Source: Chloroflexota bacterium (GTDB lineage Bacteria > Chloroflexota > Dehalococcoidia > UBA1127 > JACQUN01). From it: a DNA stretch of 5,335 bases. Below the pieces are notes generated by a model. The model was not told the origin of the DNA. It worked only from the letters and a program-made list of their open reading frames with translations, and searched no databases. Below, one piece after another: positions 1 to 4,514 of the stretch. Numbering within the stretch: the stretch's first letter is position 1; every line of letters begins with the position of its first letter. The stretch is taken from positions 1 through 5,335 of the forward strand of contig JACQUN010000137.1 of NCBI GenBank assembly GCA_016210285.1. The letters are read 5' to 3'. The position numbers were made by a program, and so were the translations under genes.

Positions 1-61
1 AGTGGTAGCACAGGGGACTTTGGATCCCCTGACCCTGGTTCGAATCCAGGCCGGGCAGCCA
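1..61 (+). tRNA. tRNA-Gln (anticodon UUG), 5' end cut off by window
   Basis: This is the 3' part of a tRNA gene; the 5' acceptor strand and the start of the D arm lie before the window. The D-loop remnant (AGTGGTAGCAC) is followed by an anticodon stem GGGGA (13-17) paired with TCCCC (25-29). The seven-base loop CTTTGGA (18-24) carries anticodon TTG at 20-22. The variable loop is TGAC. The T arm is CCTGG / TTCGAAT / CCAGG (34-50). The 3' acceptor strand CCGGGCA (51-57) is followed by discriminator G58 and an encoded CCA (59-61). The acceptor implies a 5' end of TGCCCGG, so a weak U1-A72 pair plus G73, which are known identity features of bacterial tRNA-Gln and support the anticodon reading. 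G36-G37 next to the anticodon is the usual context for TrmD methylation. Confidence 0.93.
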
Positions 62-116
62 CGGCAAGACAACGAGGAGGTGGCTGGGGTGCCAGACTAC
101 AAGTTTACGTGTGCGT
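62..116. other. Short convergent gap, no clear terminator
   Basis: These 55 bases separate the tRNA 3' end from the stop codon of the convergent cupredoxin gene. A weak stem TGGC (81-84) / GCCA (91-94) with no following T-run is the only structure seen. No convincing intrinsic terminator is visible for either direction, so termination may be Rho-dependent or lie further away. Confidence 0.4.
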
Positions 117-1307
117 TCACTTCCCGGCCCGGGCGCGCGACATGCCGAACGCCTGGTACAGGATGAAGGCGAAGGTGGCCCATACGCCGAGGATCACCAT
201 GATGAGCGCCCGCGGCGCCCAGTGGCGAATGCCCTCCAGGCCGATGGGAGCCGTCGGATAGGCTGGTGGCGGCACTCCCTCTTCCTGGGCCTCCACGGTC
301 TGTGTGCTTTCGTCGTAGAGACCCATGCCTTCAAACTGTGCGGTGATCGTCTGCGTCGGGGCTGCGACGGTGGCCTGGTAGTCGAGGAGAGCAACGCCGT
401 TGGCGTCGGTCTTTGCGGTGCCGACCAGCATCTTGCCCTTCTCCCCTGCGAACTCGACGTCCACGAAGAAGCGCACCTCCGCCTTGCGCACCGGTGAACC
501 CTTCTGGTCCTGGAGGGTGGTCATGAGGGTGAAAGTCTGGCGACTTAGTCCACTGGTCTGGGCCTTCGCCATCTCCCTCACGTCCTTGGGTGAGGCCATG
601 AGAGCAATGGTCTCGCCCTTGGCCACTTTGGGGGTTGCGGAGAGCTTCAGGGTGGTGGGGATGACCACCACCTCCGGGGGAGGCTTCACAGGCTCCGAGT
701 CGGATGGCGCTTGGACGCGGGCCGGACCAGAGGACTGAACTGAGTCGCCACGCTGGGTCTGTTCGACCGTTCCGCTGAGGTCCTTGGGTGCAGCCGGAGG
801 ATCGGTGGGGGAGTCCTTGCTCACCGTGGAGGCTGCGGCGGGTGTGGGGGTCGCGCTGGTAGCAACAACTGCCTTGCTTGCACCTCCACCGCGCGTGACC
901 TTCAGGTATCCCCGCTGGAGGGAGCGATGGAGATCGCACTTCTTGTCGCAGAAGAAGTTGAAGGTTCCGGGCTTGTCCGCGATGAACTTCGCGGTCGCTT
1001 CCCGATGGCTGGAGTCAATCAGATCCCACTCCAGGTCGTATCCATCAATGACCATGATGTGCTCTTCTTGCGGATAGGCTTCATGGGCCCACACAAAGGT
1101 GAGCTCCACCAGCTTCCCCTGCTCCACCTCAACGGTGTAGTCGCCGGGAACCCCGTTGAATCCCCCGTCATTCACCATTACACGGATCTTCACCGGCTCT
1201 GAGCCGGATGGCCCCTGGGCGCGGGCCGAGCCAAGGGGCGCCATCCCCAGCAGCAACGCCAGCAGCAACGCCGCCCATGCAACAGTTGGTCGAGTCCACC
1301 TACTCAT
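117..1307 (-). CDS. Exported membrane-anchored cupredoxin with Ig-like domain
   Basis: The 396-residue protein probably carries electrons on a copper centre outside the cytoplasmic membrane, as partner of the FeS/NrfD proteins encoded just upstream. A signal peptide (about 1-30, hydrophobic core 10-21, cleavage likely after SARA) precedes a cupredoxin fold (about 38-138). Its first ligand is H83 in the blue-copper-like motif EEHIMVIDG, and a Cys/His loop carries C120, C124 and H127. The loop is C-x3-C-x2-H with Leu130 where a Met ligand is expected, so it matches neither a standard CuA site (C-x3-C-x3-H-x2-M) nor a standard type 1 site. Residues about 140-212 form a Pro/Ala/Ser/Thr-rich linker. 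Residues about 215-340 resemble a bacterial Ig-like domain (TDANGVALLDY around 300-310). A single helix (about 366-387) and basic tail RARAGK anchor the C terminus inside-facing. The start is supported by AGGAGG eight bases upstream. The exact redox role is inferred. Confidence 0.85.
   Translation of the reverse strand: MSRWTRPTVAWAALLLALLLGMAPLGSARAQGPSGSEPVKIRVMVNDGGFNGVPGDYTVEVEQGKLVELTFVWAHEAYPQEEHIMVIDGYDLEWDLIDSSHREATAKFIADKPGTFNFFCDKKCDLHRSLQRGYLKVTRGGGASKAVVATSATPTPAAASTVSKDSPTDPPAAPKDLSGTVEQTQRGDSVQSSGPARVQAPSDSEPVKPPPEVVVIPTTLKLSATPKVAKGETIALMASPKDVREMAKAQTSGLSRQTFTLMTTLQDQKGSPVRKAEVRFFVDVEFAGEKGKMLVGTAKTDANGVALLDYQATVAAPTQTITAQFEGMGLYDESTQTVEAQEEGVPPPAYPTAPIGLEGIRHWAPRALIMVILGVWATFAFILYQAFGMSRARAGK
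684..728. repeat. Imperfect direct repeat, downstream copy (inside cupredoxin gene)
   Basis: This 45-base stretch matches 1188-1232 at 37 of 45 positions without gaps, in the same reading frame. On the coding strand it encodes GPARVQAPSDSEPVK (residues 194-208), the counterpart of GSARAQGPSGSEPVK (26-40) at the signal-peptide cleavage site. It sits at the junction between the linker and the Ig-like domain. Confidence 0.8.
1188..1232. repeat. Imperfect direct repeat, upstream copy (signal-cleavage region of cupredoxin)
   Basis: This is the partner of 684-728 (37 of 45 bases identical). It encodes the end of the signal peptide and the first residues of the mature protein; 11 of 15 residues agree between the two copies. 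The similarity suggests internal duplication or a fusion of two secreted proteins that shared a leader region. Confidence 0.8.
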
Positions 1308-1315
1308 GGCCTTTT

Positions 1316-1321
1316 CCTCCT
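1316..1321 (-). promoter_or_regulatory. Shine-Dalgarno of cupredoxin gene, overlapping the NrfD stop
   Basis: The minus strand reads AGGAGG eight bases before the ATG at 1307. It overlaps the TAG stop of the NrfD gene (1322-1320), so ribosomes ending the NrfD gene are placed directly at the next start. This supports cotranscription and translational coupling, and decides the start of the cupredoxin gene. Confidence 0.8.
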
Positions 1322-2699
1322 ATCTCCGGTTGAGCCAAGCAGGCGTGGCCGCCACTCCTGGCGACGGTTCAGAGGGGGGGTCAGAGGGGGATGGCGCCGC
1401 CTGTCGCGCCCGCTCCCAGCCCTCCTGCATCTCCCACACCGAGATGATGGGAAACAGCTTGGTGAAGAGGGTGAAGACCAGGGCAAATCCCCCCAGGGAT
1501 GCTGCGGTGATGGCGAACTCGACCCAGGTAGGGGTGTACATACCCCATTGATACGGCATCAGGGGCAGGGAGAGCGAAGGCACGACGATGACGAAGCGCT
1601 TGATCCACATGCCAATGTTCACCAGCAGGGAGGCCACAAACAGGATGGGGATGGTGCGCGTCCATGGGAGGGCTACCAGGAGGATGGGCAGGATCTGTCC
1701 TCCGAAGAAGCCGGGCCAGACCAGAAGACTGTAGCTGCCCAGGAAGAGCTGCTCCAACAGGAGCTTGTCGCCTCCCTCCAGCTTATAGATGACAGTCAGG
1801 TACTCGGCGAAGGTGAAGTAGAGGTAGAGGACTCCAAAGGCCGCAAGCATGTAGGCCAGGTAGCGGAAGTGCTTCAGGGTGAAGTATTCCTCCAGGTGGT
1901 AGACCCTCCGGAAGATGAACATGAGGGTGATGAGCATGGCCGTGCCAGAGTACAGGGCGCCGACGGCGAAGTAGGGGGCGAAGATAGTGCTGTTCCACCC
2001 GGAGCGGTAGGTCATCCCGAAGATCCATGAGACTACCGAGTGCACGGTCACCCCAATGGGGATGATGAGGAGCATCATGATGCCAGCGCCCCGGTCCAGG
2101 CGCTTCCGCTGCTCTGGCAGGGCCTGCCACCCCATGGAGAGAAGGGAGTAGACCCGCTGGCGGAGCCTGTGCACCTTCCCTTGAAGCCGACCCCGGAGGA
2201 AGGCGCAATCCGGAATGAGGAAGAGGTAGAGGTAGATGATGCTGGCCGTCAGGTAGGTGGCGATGGCGAGGATGTCCCAGACGATGGGCGACTGGAGGCG
2301 GCCGTACCGCAGGATGTACAGGACCCGGTCCGGGCGTCCCATATCCACCACGGGCATGATGGCGCACATGAGCAGGGCCGACACGGTGGTGAGCTCGGCG
2401 ATGCGGGTAAGGGGGCGACGCCACTCCGCGCCGGTGATACGCAGGATGGCGGAGATGAAGGTGCCCGACATGCTCACGCCGCTGAAGAAGACGAAGTTGG
2501 AGATGTAGAGTCCCCAGACCACTGTGTCGCGCATTCCTGTGACCGCGAGCCCCTTGCGCAGTTGGGTGCTATAGGCGAAGAAGCCCGCGCCGGTCAGCAG
2601 AATCAGGAAGGCCAGCCACAGGAACCACGCCCGCGATGTATGGGTAAGCGGGCGCAGAACCGTTGCCTCCAGCCGCTCCTCGGCGCTTCCGCTGTTCAC
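1320..2699 (-). CDS. NrfD/PsrC/ActC-family membrane quinone-reactive subunit
   Basis: This integral membrane protein of 459 residues belongs to the NrfD/PsrC superfamily, which exchanges electrons between the quinone pool and a partner FeS subunit on the outer membrane face. About ten hydrophobic helices can be seen, near residues 23-43, 62-86, 100-118, 138-162, 204-228, 237-264, 279-304, 321-343, 349-372 and 393-419. This resembles the long ActC type of alternative complex III more than the eight-helix PsrC. Family-like motifs are MGRPDRVLYI (120-129) after helix 3, and VHSVVSW (219-225, His220) followed by GWNSTIFAPYF (234-244), as in ActC. The Pro/Ser-rich tail after 430 is probably cytoplasmic and unstructured. 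The start is GTG at 2699, overlapping the TGA of the FeS gene by four bases (GTGA) with a G-rich ribosome site just upstream, which indicates translational coupling and an obligate partnership. Substrate and direction of electron flow cannot be read from sequence. Confidence 0.92.
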   Translation of the reverse strand: MNSGSAEERLEATVLRPLTHTSRAWFLWLAFLILLTGAGFFAYSTQLRKGLAVTGMRDTVVWGLYISNFVFFSGVSMSGTFISAILRITGAEWRRPLTRIAELTTVSALLMCAIMPVVDMGRPDRVLYILRYGRLQSPIVWDILAIATYLTASIIYLYLFLIPDCAFLRGRLQGKVHRLRQRVYSLLSMGWQALPEQRKRLDRGAGIMMLLIIPIGVTVHSVVSWIFGMTYRSGWNSTIFAPYFAVGALYSGTAMLITLMFIFRRVYHLEEYFTLKHFRYLAYMLAAFGVLYLYFTFAEYLTVIYKLEGGDKLLLEQLFLGSYSLLVWPGFFGGQILPILLVALPWTRTIPILFVASLLVNIGMWIKRFVIVVPSLSLPLMPYQWGMYTPTWVEFAITAASLGGFALVFTLFTKLFPIISVWEMQEGWERARQAAPSPSDPPSEPSPGVAATPAWLNRR

Positions 2700-3616
2700 T
2701 TCTTCACCCCCCCGCGCTCATGCCTTTTCTCCAGGGTTGCACCCTGCTCCTGCCAGGTGCGGGCCTTCTTGGGCTGGCGGTCATCGCCCATAACGTGGCC
2801 GTACTCCTGGCCATGGCCCGGGATGTACCACACCCGGGGTCGCGTCCCCAGGTCCTCTTTCAAGCGGAAGGCGCTGTTCTCGGCCAGGAAATGGGAGAGC
2901 TTGACGATCTCCTTCCCGTTGGTGGCGATGTCTTCTGTCCAGTCGCCCAGGTAGATGGCAAACATGGGGCATCCTTCGACGCAGGCAGGCAGCCTGCCAT
3001 CCTTGGTGCGGTGCGCGCAGAGCATGCACTTCTCCACGGTGCCTCGCCGGTGGGGGACAGGGTACTCGGGACTGTAATTGGCGAAGGTAGCCCCTGGCGG
3101 GTTTTCGGGCTGCTCCCAGTTGAAGGAGCGAACCCCGTAGGGGCAGGCGGCCATGCACATGCGGCACCCAATGCACCGCTCATGGTTGATGAGGATAACA
3201 CCCTCGTCCGTCCTGTAGGTCGCCCCCACCGGACAGACGTTGACACAAGGGGGGTTCTCGCACTGCATGCAAGGCCGAGGCAGAAAGAAGCTGTGCCCTG
3301 CTGGCCCTTCCACCTGGAACACCTTGATCCACTCCTGCCCCTTGGGGACGAAGTGTTCAGCATTGCACGACTCAATGCATTGGGGTGCCTCGCCTTCGGT
3401 GATGCAGCCCTCACACCTCCGCAGGTCGAAGACCAGGACCCACTGGCGCAGCCTGCTCGACCTCTCCCCCTCCGCCGTGGCAGAGGCCCCATTGGCTTTG
3501 CTCAGGAACGTGGGCACGAGGGGGGCAGCAAGGGCTGTTGCCCCGGCCGCTCCCATGAGGGCCAGCAGTCGCCGGCGGCTCATCACCCACTTGCGCTCGT
3601 TCTCACGCTTATCCAT
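2696..3616 (-). CDS. Tat-exported four-cluster [4Fe-4S] ferredoxin subunit (DmsB/PsrB/NrfC family)
   Basis: The 306-residue electron-transfer subunit relays electrons through four iron-sulfur clusters between the NrfD quinone site and a partner. A twin-arginine signal (SRRRLL, 13-18, then an Ala-rich hydrophobic stretch to about 35) shows folded export. Sixteen cysteines form four groups: C68/71/80/84, C116/119/124/128, C148/151/154/158 and C197/200/212/216. The second (CMQCENPPCVNVCP) and third (CIGCRMCMAACPYG) are textbook ferredoxin motifs. The fourth has the long C-x2-C-x11-C-x3-C spacing usual in this family. The first has an expanded C-x2-C-x8-C-x3-C spacing. No CxxCH heme motif occurs; CMLCAH is part of cluster four. 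The start at 3616 is supported by AGGAGG eight bases upstream; Met12 is an alternative that would still keep the Tat motif. It is the first gene of the operon. Family members normally pair with a molybdopterin enzyme, and none is encoded here. Confidence 0.93.
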   Translation of the reverse strand: MDKRENERKWVMSRRRLLALMGAAGATALAAPLVPTFLSKANGASATAEGERSSRLRQWVLVFDLRRCEGCITEGEAPQCIESCNAEHFVPKGQEWIKVFQVEGPAGHSFFLPRPCMQCENPPCVNVCPVGATYRTDEGVILINHERCIGCRMCMAACPYGVRSFNWEQPENPPGATFANYSPEYPVPHRRGTVEKCMLCAHRTKDGRLPACVEGCPMFAIYLGDWTEDIATNGKEIVKLSHFLAENSAFRLKEDLGTRPRVWYIPGHGQEYGHVMGDDRQPKKARTWQEQGATLEKRHERGGVKK

Positions 3617-3624
3617 CCCCTCGG

Positions 3625-3630
3625 CCTCCT
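3625..3630 (-). promoter_or_regulatory. Shine-Dalgarno of the FeS subunit gene
   Basis: The minus strand carries a perfect AGGAGG followed by eight bases and then the ATG at 3616. It favours this start over the in-frame Met codon eleven codons later. Confidence 0.8.
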
Positions 3631-3681
3631 GGGCTCTGTGGCATCGGCCTCACCGCGTTCCGGCTCGCCGCTCGTTTTCCC

Positions 3682-3687
3682 TCTATA
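3682..3687 (-). promoter_or_regulatory. Weak candidate -10 for the FeS/NrfD/cupredoxin operon
   Basis: The minus strand reads TATAGA (4 of 6 to TATAAT) about 65 bases before the start codon, the most AT-rich spot on this side. A good -35-like TTGCCA lies at 3706-3701, but the spacer is only 13 bases, too short for a standard sigma-70 promoter. If real, this promoter is weak and probably needs an activator. Confidence 0.25.
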
Positions 3688-3720
3688 CTCAGGATGCACC
3701 TGGCAAGCCACCCCAACATC

Positions 3721-3730
3721 CGCAATTGCG
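3721..3730. promoter_or_regulatory. Perfect 10-bp palindrome, possible operator
   Basis: CGCAATTGCG is a perfect palindrome near the middle of the divergent intergenic region, about 100 bases from either start codon. Its position would suit a regulator acting on both promoters. A ten-base palindrome can occur by chance, so the call rests mostly on location. Confidence 0.3.
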
Positions 3731-3744
3731 CCTGAATGTGGACA

Positions 3745-3798
3745 CGTGGAAACACCTACCGAGAGCGTGAAAGCACCCCTTTCCCACCTGTTTCCGCG
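3745..3798. promoter_or_regulatory. Paired motifs upstream of the response-regulator promoter, possible operator
   Basis: CGTGGAAACA (3745-3754) and TGTTTCCGCG (3789-3798) are inverted copies pairing over ten positions with one G-T mismatch. Their centres are 44 bases apart, about four helical turns. Between them CGTGAAAGCACC (3766-3777) resembles CGTGGAAACACC (3745-3757) as a direct repeat about 21 bases on. The right arm would sit near -40 of the proposed promoter, a classic activator position. The regulator, if any, is unknown. Confidence 0.35.
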
Positions 3799-3817
3799 CG
3801 TTCTCCCCCTGACGAGG

Positions 3818-3826
3818 TGCTACAAT
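3818..3826 (+). promoter_or_regulatory. Extended -10 promoter for the two-component operon
   Basis: TGCTACAAT matches the extended -10 form TGn-TATAAT with one mismatch and lies 20 bases before the ATG. No good -35 element is found at 16-18 bases upstream, which fits an extended -10 or activator-dependent promoter. The expected start of transcription near 3833 gives a leader of only about 13 bases, consisting mostly of the ribosome-binding site. Confidence 0.6.
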
Positions 3827-3833
3827 AGAAAGA

Positions 3834-3839
3834 GAGGGG
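3834..3839 (+). promoter_or_regulatory. Shine-Dalgarno of the response-regulator gene
   Basis: GAGGGG lies six bases before the ATG at 3846 and confirms that start. It would fall almost at the 5' end of the transcript predicted from the extended -10. Confidence 0.65.
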
Positions 3840-3845
3840 TTACGG

Positions 3846-4514
3846 ATGGATTTCATTCGCATTGTGTTGGGGGAGGACCATGCGCTGGTGCGGGAGGGGA
3901 CGCGGCGCATTCTCGAGCAGCACCCGGACCTGGTGGTGGTGGGGGAGGCTGGGGACGGGGAGCAGGCGCTGGGGCTGATTGAGCGGCTGCAGCCGGACGT
4001 GGCGATCCTGGACATTCACATGCCGAAGCTGACGGGGATCGAGGTGGTGCGGAGGATGGGGGGGAGGTCCCCCCAGACCAGGGTGCTGATGCTGACGGCG
4101 TATGATGATGACGACTACGTTTTAGCGTTGATGGAGGCGGGGGCGACGGGGTATCTGCTGAAGACGGCGCGTGCTGGGGAGCTGGTGGAGGGGGTGCGGA
4201 GTGTGCACCAGGGGGAGGTGGTGCTGCATCCGGCGATAGCGGCGAAGGTGGCGCGGCTGTGGGGGCGGCGTGGGGTGGCGGTGGAGCGGGAGGCGCCGGA
4301 GGCGCTGAGTGTGCGGGAGCGGGAGGTGCTGGAGCTGGCGGCGCGGGGGCTGAGGAACAAGGTGATAGCGGAGCGGCTGTCGCTGAGCGTGAGGACGGTA
4401 GAGGGGCACTTCAACAGCATCCTGGCGAAGCTGGGGGTGTCGTCGCGGATCGAGGCGGTGCTGTATGCGGCGTCGCGGCACTGGGTGACGCTGGAGGAGG
4501 AGAAGCAGGCGTGA
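3846..4514 (+). CDS. NarL/FixJ-family response regulator (REC + LuxR-type HTH)
   Basis: This 222-residue DNA-binding response regulator is activated by phosphorylation. The receiver domain (about 4-120) has the acidic pair E10-D11, phosphoacceptor D56 (DVAILDIHMP), the switch Thr84 (MLTAY) and Lys106 (YLLKTARAGEL). The C-terminal GerE/LuxR helix-turn-helix (about 154-210) begins LSVREREVLELAARG and contains the recognition-helix region SLSVRTVEGHFNSILAKLG. Length and domain order are normal for the family, and all key residues are present. The gene starts the rightward unit, and its last codons overlap the sensor gene by GTGA, so the two are very likely cognate. Its target is not shown; the divergent redox operon 229 bases away is a plausible candidate. 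Codons end very often in G (GTG, GCG, GGG, CTG), unlike the leftward genes. Confidence 0.96.
   Translation: MDFIRIVLGEDHALVREGTRRILEQHPDLVVVGEAGDGEQALGLIERLQPDVAILDIHMPKLTGIEVVRRMGGRSPQTRVLMLTAYDDDDYVLALMEAGATGYLLKTARAGELVEGVRSVHQGEVVLHPAIAAKVARLWGRRGVAVEREAPEALSVREREVLELAARGLRNKVIAERLSLSVRTVEGHFNSILAKLGVSSRIEAVLYAASRHWVTLEEEKQA

Noticed and set aside
1..61. tRNA-Gln 3' end as an attachment site for an integrated element
   Set aside because: tRNA genes are common integration sites, but no integrase gene is present and I see no second copy of the tRNA 3' end in the window.
81..94. Possible terminator hairpin between the tRNA and the cupredoxin gene
   Set aside because: The stem is only four pairs (TGGC/GCCA) and no T-run follows on either strand.
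2040..2954. + strand open frame (304 codons) antisense to the NrfD gene
   Set aside because: The composition is rich in His, Asp, Gly and Glu, mirroring hydrophobic codons on the other strand. It has no domain, and the opposite frame is a clear ten-helix membrane protein.
2990..3030. CMLCAH in the FeS protein as a possible c-type heme site
   Set aside because: Heme attachment needs CxxCH. Here Ala separates the second Cys from His, and both cysteines belong to the fourth FeS cluster motif.
2663..3982. Long + strand open frame (439 codons) antisense to the FeS subunit and crossing the intergenic region
   Set aside because: It overlaps a clear four-cluster ferredoxin gene and the start of the response regulator, has no recognisable domain, and ends in a low-complexity Gly/Ala stretch. 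It is a shadow of GC-rich coding DNA.
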